In this document: piece after piece, positions 1 to 7,690 of the stretch
Position numbering within the stretch: position 1 is the first letter of the stretch
Layout of the letters: each line of letters opens with the position of its first letter
DNA from: Firmicutes bacterium CAG:194
GTDB taxonomy: Bacteria > Bacillota > Clostridia > Lachnospirales > Lachnospiraceae
Reading direction: 5' to 3'
Length of the DNA stretch: 27,393 bases
NCBI GenBank assembly: GCA_000432915.1
Contig: HF995235.1
Location: 1 to 27,393, forward strand
Translations under genes and position numbers: made by a program
The notes under the pieces: model-generated
Seen by the model: only the letters and a program-made list of their open reading frames with translations
Databases searched by the model: none
Told to the model about the DNA's origin: nothing

Positions 1-66
1 AAACATCTGTCTGAATGCAAGACGACCGATACGGCCAAAACCATTGATTGCTACTTTTACTGCCAT
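1..66 (-). CDS. gap: Glyceraldehyde-3-phosphate dehydrogenase, N-terminal fragment (runs off window)
   Basis: The first 22 codons read MAVKVAINGFGRIGRLAFRQ and two more residues. This is the start of the NAD-binding Rossmann fold of GAPDH, with the dinucleotide-binding GFGRIGR motif. The enzyme catalyses the NAD(P)-dependent conversion of glyceraldehyde-3-phosphate to 1,3-bisphosphoglycerate in cytoplasmic glycolysis. The start ATG (complement of 64-66) is preceded by a strong AGGAGG. The catalytic domain lies outside the window, so completeness cannot be judged. A sigma-A type promoter lies about 90 bp upstream and the gene is divergent from hisJ. Confidence 0.93.
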   Translation of the reverse strand, partial: MAVKVAINGFGRIGRLAFRQMF

Positions 67-151
67 TTTAGTTTCCTCCTAAAAATTGAAAATTTTTATA
101 TTATTCTATCAATCCCAGAGATGAAATTGATAAAATTTTGTCAGCGAATTT

Positions 152-180
152 ATTGTAACCAATTTGTCCCTAAAATGCAA
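152..180 (-). promoter_or_regulatory. Predicted sigma-A promoter of gap
   Basis: On the minus strand TTGCAT (175-180) is followed by a 17-bp spacer and TACAAT (152-157). This would give an AT-rich leader of roughly 80 nt ending at the AGGAGG of gap. A small AAAAATT-GAA-AATTTTT inverted repeat sits beside the ribosome binding site. It may be incidental in such AT-rich sequence. Confidence 0.65.
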
Positions 181-348
181 GTCAGTTTTTGAAATTTATT
201 TGAATTTGACTGTTTTTTTACTCTTTTTTCTCGTTTTCAGATAGTACTACTCCCGGTTCATTTCCACTCCCCCGTGTATTCATGCCATACTCTATGTACG
301 GATATTACAATTTTCTACATATTTTACATACTTTTCGCCAGACAAGAA

Positions 349-377
349 TTGCGCTTCTCTCTATTTCCATTTAAAAT
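349..377 (+). promoter_or_regulatory. Predicted sigma-A promoter of hisJ
   Basis: TTGCGC (349-354), a 17-bp spacer and TAAAAT (372-377) lie about 40 bp upstream of the hisJ start codon. The AAGGAGG at 403-409 stands 9 nt before ATG 419 and decides that start over an in-frame ATG at 380, which falls immediately after this -10 element. Confidence 0.55.
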
Positions 378-418
378 AGATGTTGATCAGGGAACAGTCT
401 ATAAGGAGGTTGTATACT

Positions 419-1249
419 ATGGCAATTTACGCAGATATGCATGTCCATACGACTTTTTCCAGCGACGGAAAAGGCAGTATGGATGAAATGATACAAAAGG
501 CCCTCTCTCTCGGGCTCAGACACATCTGTTTTACGGAACATAATGACTTTGATTACCCGCGTCATGAGGGAGATCCCGAAAATATCTTTCTTTTAAATGT
601 GGATTCTTATTTGTACGAGCTTTTGACAAAACGTGAAAAATATGGTGACAGGATCAAAATCCTGTTTGGAATCGAGCTTGGTGTGGATCCTGCGATCGTA
701 CAGAAAAATATAGCACTCAGCCAGTCGCACGATTTTGACTTTATCATAGCCTCTTCCCATGTATGCCACGGAAGAGATCCGTATTATCCTGATTTTTATG
801 AAGGAAGAAGTGAAAAAGAGGCTTATCGGGAATATTTTGAATCAGAGCTTGAAAACGTACAGAAATTTTCCAATTTTGACGTGTATGGGCATCTGGATTA
901 TGTTGTCCGCTACGGTCCTACCCAGAACCGGAACTACCGCTATGCGGATTATGGTGAAATCATTGATGAAATCCTGCGGTTCCTGATCAAAAACAATAAA
1001 GGACTTGAGGTCAATACCGGCGGTTTCCGCTGTGGTATCGGCTCTACCAATCCCTGCATCGACATCATAAAAAGATATCACGAGCTGGGTGGCAGGGTCA
1101 TTACGATCGGTTCCGATGCACATGAGCCGAAATATCTGACCGATCAGTTTTCTGCCACCTGCGAGATGCTGCAGGAGATTGGATTTAAATATTATGCGGT
1201 TTACGAAAAAAGACAGCCGGAATATTTTAAACTGGACACGCTCCTATGA
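419..1249 (+). CDS. hisJ: Histidinol-phosphatase, PHP family (HisJ type)
   Basis: 276 aa from ATG 419, chosen because AAGGAGG sits 9 nt upstream and because the protein then starts directly at the PHP domain. The metal-binding motifs of the PHP fold are visible in order: H-x-H (H8, H10) in ADMHVHTTFSSDG, FTEHND near residue 40, IELGVD, SSHVCHG, GHLDYV, and a C-terminal GSDAHEP. Length and motif order match the HisJ family (about 270 aa), which removes phosphate from L-histidinol phosphate in histidine synthesis, in the cytoplasm. No other his gene is visible, so the substrate rests on family resemblance; a related PHP phosphoesterase is the alternative. The 3' end overlaps the convergent mnmA by 23 bp. 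Confidence 0.85.
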   Translation: MAIYADMHVHTTFSSDGKGSMDEMIQKALSLGLRHICFTEHNDFDYPRHEGDPENIFLLNVDSYLYELLTKREKYGDRIKILFGIELGVDPAIVQKNIALSQSHDFDFIIASSHVCHGRDPYYPDFYEGRSEKEAYREYFESELENVQKFSNFDVYGHLDYVVRYGPTQNRNYRYADYGEIIDEILRFLIKNNKGLEVNTGGFRCGIGSTNPCIDIIKRYHELGGRVITIGSDAHEPKYLTDQFSATCEMLQEIGFKYYAVYEKRQPEYFKLDTLL

Positions 1250-2318
1250 TCGTTCCGCCGCCAAGCACATATTCTCCGTCATAAAATACGACAGCCTGTC
1301 CCGGTGTGATCGCCCGGACAGGTTCGTCAAAGATGACGCGGATCCGGTCTTCTCCGTTCTTTTCTATCGTGCAGGCTGCTCCCTGGTGCGCATAGCGTAC
1401 CTTGGCGATGCAGTGGCGCGGCGTGGGCAGATCTTCCATTCCCATATAATTGATCTTATCGCAAAGCAGCGCACGGGCAAACACATCCGTGCTTTCTCCT
1501 ATGACCACTTCATTGGTATCCGGTCTGATCTCTGTGACAAAGATCGGATGTCCCATGGCAAGTCCCAGACCCTTTCTCTGTCCTACCGTATAATGTGTGA
1601 TTCCTTTATGCTTGCCTAAAATCCTGCCGTCTGTTGATACAAAATTGCCCGGACCCGGAATCTTGTCCGGTACTTCCTGCTCCAGAAAGCTGCCATAATC
1701 TCCGTCCGGTACAAAACAGATATCCTGGCTGTCCGGCTTATTGGCGATCGGCAGATCCTGCTGCCTTGCGATCTCCCGGATCTGTTCCTTCGTATAAGAG
1801 CCGACCGGCAGAAGCGTATGGGAAAGCTGTTCCTGTGTCAGATTATAAAGTGCGTAAGTCTGATCCTTTGTTGCCGTCACAGAGTTGCGGATGGCAAACC
1901 TGCCGTTTTCCAGCTTATCGATCCGCGCATAATGTCCTGTCGCTATGTAGTCTGCACCCAGACCGATACAACGGTTTAACAGAGCTTCCCACTTCACATA
2001 CCGGTTACAGGCAATACACGGATTCGGCGTTCTGCCTGCCAGATATTCCGCTATGAAGTAATCGATCACGTCTTTTTGAAATTCTTTTTTGAAATTCAGC
2101 ACATAATAAGGAATTCCTATTTTCTGTGCAACACGTCTTGCATCATCGACCGCAGAAAGCCCACAGCATCCACCATTTTCCGATACTGTTTCCGTATCTT
2201 CATCCTGCCAGATCTGCATGGTGACTCCCATTACATCATAGCCCTGTTCTTTTAATAAATATGCTGCCACGGAGGAATCAACGCCTCCCGACATACCTAC
2301 TACTACCTTTTTTCCCAT
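1227..2318 (-). CDS. mnmA: tRNA-specific 2-thiouridylase MnmA
   Basis: 363 aa, full length. It activates U34 of the Lys, Glu and Gln tRNAs with ATP and inserts sulfur to give 2-thiouridine. The N-terminal PP-loop GMSGGVDSSVAA (from residue 8) binds ATP. The catalytic cysteines are visible: C101 in NPCIACN and C201 in DICFVPDGDY, forming the conserved disulfide/persulfide pair. The C-terminal part carries the family motif PVRAITPGQAVVFY. AGGAAGAG lies just before the ATG. It is the last gene of nifS-nifU-mnmA, so the sulfur donor is probably the upstream desulfurase. The 3' end overlaps hisJ head-on, leaving no room for a conventional terminator. Confidence 0.96.
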   Translation of the reverse strand: MGKKVVVGMSGGVDSSVAAYLLKEQGYDVMGVTMQIWQDEDTETVSENGGCCGLSAVDDARRVAQKIGIPYYVLNFKKEFQKDVIDYFIAEYLAGRTPNPCIACNRYVKWEALLNRCIGLGADYIATGHYARIDKLENGRFAIRNSVTATKDQTYALYNLTQEQLSHTLLPVGSYTKEQIREIARQQDLPIANKPDSQDICFVPDGDYGSFLEQEVPDKIPGPGNFVSTDGRILGKHKGITHYTVGQRKGLGLAMGHPIFVTEIRPDTNEVVIGESTDVFARALLCDKINYMGMEDLPTPRHCIAKVRYAHQGAACTIEKNGEDRIRVIFDEPVRAITPGQAVVFYDGEYVLGGGTIIGACPV

Positions 2319-2369
2319 ATCTCTTCCTACAAAACTTGTGTCATTCTTTTCACGCCGATAGACCGGCCT

Positions 2370-2807
2370 TTAATATTCGTCGTCTTCCTCGCCCTCACTG
2401 ATATCATTCTTCGGTTTGGAGAGACCTTCTATTTTAATATGATTTTTCTCTGCATAATCCCAGAGTGCTGCATGGATTGCTTCCTCTGCCAGTAAAGAAC
2501 AGTGTACCTTTACAGGTGGCAGTCCGTCAAGAGCCTCCATAACAGCTTTGTTGGTTACTTCAAGTGCCTGTTGGATCGTCTTGCCCTTTACAAGCTCTGT
2601 TGCCATGGAACTCGTAGCCACTGCCGCACCACAACCAAATGTCTTAAATTTACAATCCCGGATGATGCCATTGTCATCAATATCCAGATACATACGCATA
2701 ATGTCACCGCACTTTGCATTACCGACGGTTCCGACACCGCTTGCGTTTTCTATTTCTCCTACATTTCGTGGATTCTGAAAATGATCCATTACCTTTTCAC
2801 TGTACAT
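2370..2807 (-). CDS. nifU: NifU/IscU-type iron-sulfur cluster scaffold
   Basis: 145 aa from ATG 2807. AAGGAG lies 6 nt upstream, and the protein then begins MYSEKVMDHFQNPRNVG, as in this family. An in-frame start at 2831 would add eight unsupported residues. The three cluster-coordinating cysteines are present: C33 in NAKCGD (with D35), C59 in FGCGAA and C103 in VHCSLL. It assembles a transient Fe-S cluster using sulfur from NifS. There is a short acidic C-terminal tail (GEEDDEY). It lies between nifS and mnmA and is probably co-transcribed with both. No thioredoxin-like NifU C-terminal domain is present, so it is the short scaffold form common in Clostridia. Confidence 0.95.
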   Translation of the reverse strand: MYSEKVMDHFQNPRNVGEIENASGVGTVGNAKCGDIMRMYLDIDDNGIIRDCKFKTFGCGAAVATSSMATELVKGKTIQQALEVTNKAVMEALDGLPPVKVHCSLLAEEAIHAALWDYAEKNHIKIEGLSKPKNDISEGEEDDEY

Positions 2808-2895
2808 AGTATTCTCCTTGTAACTCTTCAATCTATATTTCTTTTTCTGTCTATATCTCTTTTCTCTGTATTTCTTTATATCAGTTAGCCATTGC

Positions 2896-4077
2896 TTACT
2901 TCTGTTTCTTCATGAAATCTTCGTAAAGCGGTGACATGCTGCGCAGTCTTTCCAAAATGGCAGTAAGCTGCTCTACTACATAATCCATTTCTTCTTTTGT
3001 GTTTTCCTCTGACATCGTCAATCTGAGGGAGCCATGTGCAATTTCATGCGGCAGTCCGATCGCCAGAAGGACATGGGACGGATCAAGCGAGCCTGACGTA
3101 CAGGCAGATCCGCTGGATGCTGCGATCCCTTTGCTGTCCAGAAGGATCAGCATGGATTCTCCTTCAATAAACTGAAAACTGAAATTCACATTGTTTGGCA
3201 GACGTTTCTTACGATCTCCGTTTAACCGGCAGTATGGGATTTCTGCCTCGATCCTGCTGATCAGGTAATCACGGAGCTCGATCTCCTTCTTCATTTTTTC
3301 CTCCAGCATGGAGAAGGAACGCTTTGCTGCAGCAGCCAGGCCTACGATACCCGGAATATTTTCCGTACCGGCTCTTCTGCCTCTCTCCTGCTGTCCGCCA
3401 TGGACAAAGGAACGGATCTTGATGCCCTTTCTGATATAAAGGAAACCAATTCCCTTCGGTCCGTTTAATTTATGGCCGCTCGCGGAAAGCATATCGATAT
3501 GCATTTCATCCACATTGATCGGTACCTGTGCATATGCCTGTACTGCATCGGTATGGAATAAAATATCATGTTCCTTTGCGATCTCCCCGATTTCTTTGAT
3601 CGGTTGGATCGTTCCGATCTCATTATTTGCAAACATGACAGAGATCAGTATCGTATCCGGGCGGATTGCTGCCTTGAGCTCATCTAGTTTGATCACACCG
3701 TTTTCATCCACGCCTACATAAGTCACTTCATAGCCGTGCTTTTCCAGATACTCGCATGTATGCAGTACCGCATGGTGCTCGATTGCAGATGTGATGATGT
3801 GTTTTCCCTTCCGGGCATAAGCGTCTGCTGTTGCCTTGATCGCCCAGTTGTCAGACTCGGAACCGCCTGCTGTAAAATAAATCTCGTTCGTTTTTGCACC
3901 GAGTGTTCCGGCGATATATTCTCTCGACTCATCGAGTGCTTCCTTACTTTTGGCACCTAACTGATAGATGCTGCTTGCATTTCCGTAATACTCTTTAAAA
4001 TAAGGCAGCATCGCATCCACTACAGAATCCGCTACCTTTGTTGTCGCTGCATTATCCAGATAAATCATCTTGTCCAT
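2896..4077 (-). CDS. nifS: Cysteine desulfurase (NifS/IscS)
   Basis: 393 aa, PLP-dependent fold-type I enzyme that takes sulfur from L-cysteine as a protein persulfide and releases alanine. Visible landmarks: N-terminal YLDNAATT, HTDAVQ, the PLP lysine K203 in SASGHKLNGPKG, RRAGTEN, and the persulfide cysteine C326 in SGSACTSG. The long loop around that cysteine is the group I (NifS/IscS) form, able to pass sulfur to partners; both likely acceptors, NifU and MnmA, follow in the operon. GAAAGGAAA precedes the start, and a near-consensus promoter lies 50 bp upstream. No IscR-type regulator gene is present here. Confidence 0.96.
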   Translation of the reverse strand: MDKMIYLDNAATTKVADSVVDAMLPYFKEYYGNASSIYQLGAKSKEALDESREYIAGTLGAKTNEIYFTAGGSESDNWAIKATADAYARKGKHIITSAIEHHAVLHTCEYLEKHGYEVTYVGVDENGVIKLDELKAAIRPDTILISVMFANNEIGTIQPIKEIGEIAKEHDILFHTDAVQAYAQVPINVDEMHIDMLSASGHKLNGPKGIGFLYIRKGIKIRSFVHGGQQERGRRAGTENIPGIVGLAAAAKRSFSMLEEKMKKEIELRDYLISRIEAEIPYCRLNGDRKKRLPNNVNFSFQFIEGESMLILLDSKGIAASSGSACTSGSLDPSHVLLAIGLPHEIAHGSLRLTMSEENTKEEMDYVVEQLTAILERLRSMSPLYEDFMKKQK

Positions 4078-4125
4078 TTCTTATTGTTTCCTTTCATATC
4101 GTTTTAGTAGGAAATTGTCATCTGC

Positions 4126-4154
4126 ATCATAACACCACATATAGGTTCTGTCAA
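4126..4154 (-). promoter_or_regulatory. Promoter of the nifS-nifU-mnmA operon
   Basis: On the minus strand a perfect TTGACA (4149-4154) is followed by a 17-bp spacer and TATGAT (4126-4131), with an extended -10 TGT just upstream. It is one of the best promoter matches in the window and lies in the short gap before the divergent flippase gene. Confidence 0.8.
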
Positions 4155-4199
4155 GAAACAGAAAAGCATATGCATAATAATAAACTTCTACAGGTAAGT

Positions 4200-5528
4200 A
4201 TGCGCAATAAATATCCTTTTTTATCCGGTACGATCTTACTTACGCTGACCGGTTTTCTCACAAAGATCATTGGGTTCTTTTACCGTATTTTTCTGTCCCG
4301 CAGCATTGGCGAGGAGGGCATGGGGATTTACCAGCTTTTGGCTCCCATCATGGCACTTTCCTACGCTTTTACCAGTGCGGGCATCCAGACAGCCATTTCC
4401 AAATACACAGCCGCCTATCACGCACAGGGCAGAAAGAGATCCTCTCTTGCAACATTATTGACAGGTTTTCTTCTCTCTATTCTGCTTTCTGTTATTGCCA
4501 CTGTCTTTTTATATCAGAACGCTGCCATGCTCGCTGCCCGCTTTCTGCTGGAGCCGCGCTGTGAGCCCCTGATCCGCATTTTTGCCCTGTCTATTCCGTT
4601 TGCCAGCATCCACAGCTGCATCAACGGCTATTATTACGGGCTGAAGAAAACACTGCTTCCCTCTGCCAGTCTGCTTGTGGAACAGCTTGCAAGAGTGCTC
4701 AGTGTATATGCCATTTACACCTACGGCTATACGATCCACACCCGTCCCACGATCGCCGTTGCCATGCTGGGTGTCCTCATCGGTGAAGTCTGCTCCACCC
4801 TTTTAAGTACGATCGTTTTATTTGTGCAGGAAAAACAGGCTTTTCATCTGCCCGCTTCCTTTTCCGCCCGGGCAGGCGGCAGATATACAAAGGAAATCAT
4901 GCTGCTTGCGCTTCCGCTGATGGCAAACAGGCTTGTCCTAAACGGTCTGCAGAGCATCGAGGCAGTTTATATTCCAAACCGTCTGACGCTGTACGGACTT
5001 TCCACCGCAGATTCCCTGCGCTGTTACGGCGTTCTGACCGGAATGGTACTGCCACTGCTTTTATTTCCAAGTGCCATTACCTCCTCCGTCTCTGTGCTCC
5101 TGCTGCCCTACATTTCCGAAGCCCAAGCCGTCGGAAATCACAAAAAGATCCGTCAGGCGGTCAAAAAATGTCTGCTTGCCTGTCTGCTGCTCGGCAGTAT
5201 CTGTTGTCTGTTTCTGCTCTTCTTCGGTACCTTTCTCGGGAAACTGCTTTTTAACAGCACACTTGCCGGTGACTATATCCGTATGCTGAGCATTGTCTGC
5301 CCGATCCTGTATATGGGCAGTGTGTTAAACAGTATCCTGCACGGACTCGGCCGCGCTCTTTCCGCTTTTCTCTATAATGTGGTCAGTCTGCTGCTGCGTC
5401 TTGCCTTTGTTTTCTTCCTGATCCCGTCCATTGGTATGTACGGTTATCTGCTCGGTATCTTTTTCAGCCAGCTCTTGTTTACGGCCCTGATTCTTTTCTC
5501 ACTTCGACGTTATTTTCTTGCAAGATAG
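4200..5528 (+). CDS. MurJ/SpoVB-like polysaccharide or lipid flippase (MOP superfamily)
   Basis: 442 aa from ATG 4200, a very hydrophobic protein with about 12-14 membrane segments along its whole length. The N-terminus FLSGTILLTLTGFLTKIIGFFYRIFLSR is split over a first helix and the conserved GFFYRIFLSR stretch typical of the SpoVB group. GIYQLLAP and INGYYYGLKK also fit SpoVB/Wzx-like MOP exporters, which move lipid-linked cell-wall precursors or oligosaccharides across the membrane. The start is uncertain: 4200 has only a weak AGG upstream, and ATG 4170 is an in-frame alternative adding ten residues. An upstream ATG at 4038 would lie inside nifS and is unlikely. It is a little shorter than B. 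subtilis SpoVB. The specific substrate is unknown. Confidence 0.82.
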   Translation: MRNKYPFLSGTILLTLTGFLTKIIGFFYRIFLSRSIGEEGMGIYQLLAPIMALSYAFTSAGIQTAISKYTAAYHAQGRKRSSLATLLTGFLLSILLSVIATVFLYQNAAMLAARFLLEPRCEPLIRIFALSIPFASIHSCINGYYYGLKKTLLPSASLLVEQLARVLSVYAIYTYGYTIHTRPTIAVAMLGVLIGEVCSTLLSTIVLFVQEKQAFHLPASFSARAGGRYTKEIMLLALPLMANRLVLNGLQSIEAVYIPNRLTLYGLSTADSLRCYGVLTGMVLPLLLFPSAITSSVSVLLLPYISEAQAVGNHKKIRQAVKKCLLACLLLGSICCLFLLFFGTFLGKLLFNSTLAGDYIRMLSIVCPILYMGSVLNSILHGLGRALSAFLYNVVSLLLRLAFVFFLIPSIGMYGYLLGIFFSQLLFTALILFSLRRYFLAR

Positions 5529-5546
5529 GTATTTGTGGGCTATAAT
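5518..5546 (+). promoter_or_regulatory. Promoter of the DAHP synthase gene
   Basis: TTGCAA (5518-5523), a 17-bp spacer and a perfect TATAAT (5541-5546). The -35 element overlaps the last codons of the flippase gene. The predicted leader is only about 45 nt, with no room for a T-box or attenuator, so repression by an amino acid at the RNA level is not suggested. Confidence 0.8.
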
Positions 5547-5600
5547 GGCATACGGACTGCGTTACAGCCAAATATACCACAAAGAAAAGAGGGTACCCAG

Positions 5601-6632
5601 ATGGGAATGGATTTTATACAAAAATTACCAACGCCAGCCGAGATCAGAGAACAGTACCCTGTTCCGCCGGCACTGGCTGCTTTAAAGAAACAGAGAGATA
5701 AAGAGATCGCAGATGTACTGACCGGACAGAGCGACAAGCTGCTTGTTATCATCGGTCCCTGCAGTGCGGACAATGAAGATGCAGTCTGTGATTATGTAGA
5801 CAGACTTGCAAAGGTCAATGAAAAGGTCAATGACAGATTACTTGTCATTCCGCGTATTTATACAAATAAGCCGCGTACAACCGGTGAAGGCTACAAGGGC
5901 ATCGTCCATCAGCCGGATCCTTCCAAAAAACCGGATCTTCTGCAGGGTATCGTAGCCATGCGTAAGATGCACATTCATGCCATGGATGTATCAGGGCTGA
6001 CTGCTGCTGATGAAATGCTTTATCCGGAAAACTATCGTTATGTATTTGATTTTCTTTCCTATGTTGCCATTGGCGCACGTTCTGTAGAGGACCAGTTACA
6101 TCGTCTGACGGTCAGCGGTTTTGATGTGCCTGCAGGTATGAAGAACCCGACCTCCGGTGATCTGACGGTTATGATGAACAGTGTGTATGCTGCCCAGCAT
6201 CCACATACCTTTACCTACCGTGGCTGGGAAGTGAAAACGACCGGAAATCCACTGGCACATACTGTACTGCGTGGTTCCGTCAATCCATACGGCAGAAGTC
6301 TTCCGAATTACCATTATGAAGATTTAAGCCGCTTAAATGATCTGTATCAGGAACGCGAGCTGTTAAACCCTGCTGCGATCATCGATGCCAACCACAACAA
6401 CTCCGGCAAGAAATTCGAGCAGCAGATCCGTATCGTCAAGGAGGTTATGCATTCCAGAAAGGTAAATCCTGATATCCACTCTCTTGTAAAGGGTGTCATG
6501 ATCGAAAGCTACATTGAGGAAGGCAATCAGAAGATCGGCGAAGGCGTTTACGGAAAATCCATTACAGATCCATGTCTTGGCTGGGTGGATAGCGAAAAGC
6601 TGCTTTATGAACTGGCTGAGCTTAATGTATAG
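5601..6632 (+). CDS. aroF: 3-deoxy-7-phosphoheptulonate (DAHP) synthase, class I
   Basis: 343 aa. It condenses phosphoenolpyruvate and erythrose-4-phosphate, the first step of the shikimate pathway. Class I (AroF/G/H-like) features are visible: IIGPCSADNED, the substrate-binding KPRTTGEGYKG, and AIIDANHNNSGKK followed by GVMIESYIEEGNQ near the C-terminus. Start 5601 is favoured by AGAGGG about 9 nt upstream and by the usual family N-terminus; the in-frame ATG at 5535 overlaps the promoter and can be discarded. The gene stands alone with its own promoter and is followed by a strong hairpin. Which aromatic amino acid inhibits it cannot be told, so the isozyme symbol is approximate. Confidence 0.93.
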   Translation: MGMDFIQKLPTPAEIREQYPVPPALAALKKQRDKEIADVLTGQSDKLLVIIGPCSADNEDAVCDYVDRLAKVNEKVNDRLLVIPRIYTNKPRTTGEGYKGIVHQPDPSKKPDLLQGIVAMRKMHIHAMDVSGLTAADEMLYPENYRYVFDFLSYVAIGARSVEDQLHRLTVSGFDVPAGMKNPTSGDLTVMMNSVYAAQHPHTFTYRGWEVKTTGNPLAHTVLRGSVNPYGRSLPNYHYEDLSRLNDLYQERELLNPAAIIDANHNNSGKKFEQQIRIVKEVMHSRKVNPDIHSLVKGVMIESYIEEGNQKIGEGVYGKSITDPCLGWVDSEKLLYELAELNV

Positions 6633-6665
6633 TTAATTATATCAATAAACATCCCTAAAAAATCA

Positions 6666-6696
6666 AGCCGGTGTCACATGAAATGTGACGCCGGCT
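6666..6696. terminator. Strong 14-bp hairpin between DAHP synthase and a convergent gene
   Basis: AGCCGGTGTCACAT, loop GAA, ATGTGACGCCGGCT: fourteen pairs with one G-U. It lies 33 nt after the DAHP synthase stop. On the minus strand the stem is followed by TGATTTTTT, a good U-tract, so it best fits a terminator for the minus-strand paralog operon. It may also end aroF transcripts, although the plus-strand tail (ATTTCAT) is weaker. Confidence 0.8.
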
Positions 6697-6757
6697 ATTT
6701 CATACACATTTATTCTACTGTTTTAATAAGATGTATCTGTTTCTTATGCAGAGCTGT

Positions 6758-7192
6758 TTATTCCACATATGGTTTCAATACCTCATATAATTCCTGCCGT
6801 AGTCCATCACTATTATTCACAACATAATAATAATTTCCGTAATTTCTGTATGCTTTGTCCTTATATATGTCCAAAAGCCACCATGCATCCATACGATCCT
6901 TTTTCTGTGAAAAGTATGACAATGTGCATTCCCAATCTTCATCACCCTTTTGAGGATCAGCGCATAAATGACATGTGTATTTCTGTAAGATCATCCTTAC
7001 TTTTTTCTGGTCTTCTACACTGATTCCCGTAATCCCTGTACATTTACCATCAGCAATTTTAATTGTCACCGCATCAAGCTGAAGCATTGCACTCTTAGGC
7101 AGTAATCTTCGTGGCCAAAATATAAAAGCCGCTATTACCAATATAACAGTTATAATGCTTGCACCGATCACCAGGATCTTTTTTCTGTTCAT
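6758..7192 (-). CDS. Membrane-anchored CxLCxDP protein, second of a tandem paralog pair
   Basis: 144 aa; I do not recognise a named family. One N-terminal membrane segment (about residues 6-26) after MNRKK suggests a type II anchor with an external domain of about 115 aa, and there is no lipobox. The external part holds YTCHLCADP (C74, C77), DAWWLLDIYKDK, GNYYYVV and a C-terminal LKPYVE. All these blocks recur in the upstream neighbour at matching positions, showing a tandem duplication. This copy has two extra cysteines (about C51 and C89). AGGGGG precedes the ATG, and only 29 nt separate it from the neighbour, so the two are surely co-transcribed. The two spaced cysteines could form a disulfide or bind metal; function is unknown. 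Confidence 0.78.
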   Translation of the reverse strand: MNRKKILVIGASIITVILVIAAFIFWPRRLLPKSAMLQLDAVTIKIADGKCTGITGISVEDQKKVRMILQKYTCHLCADPQKGDEDWECTLSYFSQKKDRMDAWWLLDIYKDKAYRNYGNYYYVVNNSDGLRQELYEVLKPYVE

Positions 7193-7221
7193 TCCATGTC
7201 CCCCTGCTCATATGTTCAGAA

Positions 7222-7653
7222 CTATTCAACATAAGGCTTTAACAATTCATATAGCTCTGTTTTCAATTTACCGCTGTCCTTAACAACGTAATAATAATTA
7301 CCACCCTGCCTGTAAATCTTGTCTTCATAAATCATAAGATACCACCATGTATCTGTCCCGTATGATGTGTGTATCAGATATTGAATATCTTCAAGCGAAT
7401 CATCATATCGCTTTGGATCCGGGCAAAGAGTACAACTGTATGATCTTAAAATGTGTCCCAGTTTTTCCTTATCCTGAGCACTCATCTTATCATCTATTAA
7501 AACTTCCTGCCCTTTATCATTCTTTATTGCTGCAGACATTATCTCAAATTTTGCATTACCCGGCACTAATTTATGTGGATAAAATAATCCTGCAATAACC
7601 ACAAATACTATAAGTACAAAACATCCACAAATAATTGCCTTTTTTCTCGTCAA
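7222..7653 (-). CDS. Membrane-anchored CxLCxDP protein, first of a tandem paralog pair (TTG start)
   Basis: 143 aa beginning at a TTG codon (complement of 7651-7653), chosen because a perfect AAGGAGG stands 7 nt upstream and because the protein then begins MTRKK, matching the paralog's MNRKK in register and length. It has one membrane segment (about residues 6-24), then an external domain with YSCTLCPDP (C74, C77), DTWWYLMIYEDK, GNYYYVV and LYELLKPYVE. Unlike its paralog it has only these two cysteines in the external domain. It lies directly downstream of the GHKL kinase gene, behind a direct repeat and a hairpin, suggesting it is an output of that two-component system. No function is known to me. 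Confidence 0.78.
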   Translation of the reverse strand: MTRKKAIICGCFVLIVFVVIAGLFYPHKLVPGNAKFEIMSAAIKNDKGQEVLIDDKMSAQDKEKLGHILRSYSCTLCPDPKRYDDSLEDIQYLIHTSYGTDTWWYLMIYEDKIYRQGGNYYYVVKDSGKLKTELYELLKPYVE

Positions 7654-7660
7654 TATAATC

Positions 7661-7667
7661 CCTCCTT
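7661..7667 (-). promoter_or_regulatory. Ribosome binding site that fixes a TTG start
   Basis: AAGGAGG on the minus strand, 7 nt before the TTG at 7651-7653. No ATG lies at a suitable distance. The longer reading frame opened by a TTG near 7698 would start inside the terminator hairpin and has no such site. Confidence 0.8.
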
Positions 7668-7690
7668 GTTCCGTCCTACTCTCTTTCAAA

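Larger units (their letters stand above)
67..418. other. Divergent intergenic region gap / hisJ (352 bp)
   Basis: AT-rich, gene-free interval. It holds the gap promoter (152-180, minus), the hisJ promoter (349-377, plus) and both ribosome binding sites. I found no tRNA, T-box, riboswitch or convincing small ORF in the roughly 170 bp between the two promoters. Confidence 0.6.

Noticed and set aside
181..348. Structured RNA or small gene in the gap/hisJ intergenic region
   Set aside because: AT-rich, no stable stems and no supported ORF; the only frame beginning here runs into hisJ in another frame.
842..1123. Antisense frame within hisJ and many similar frames inside mnmA, argJ, htrA and GH3
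   Set aside because: All are shadows of well-supported genes, without ribosome binding sites or domain motifs.
4038..4199. N-terminal extension of the flippase from ATG 4038
   Set aside because: It would overlap the nifS coding region and the nifS promoter and adds a sequence unlike the family; 4200 (or 4170) fits better.
5553..5600. Leader attenuator or T-box before DAHP synthase
   Set aside because: Only about 45 nt lie between the predicted start and ATG, with no stem-loop pair, T-box motif or leader peptide.
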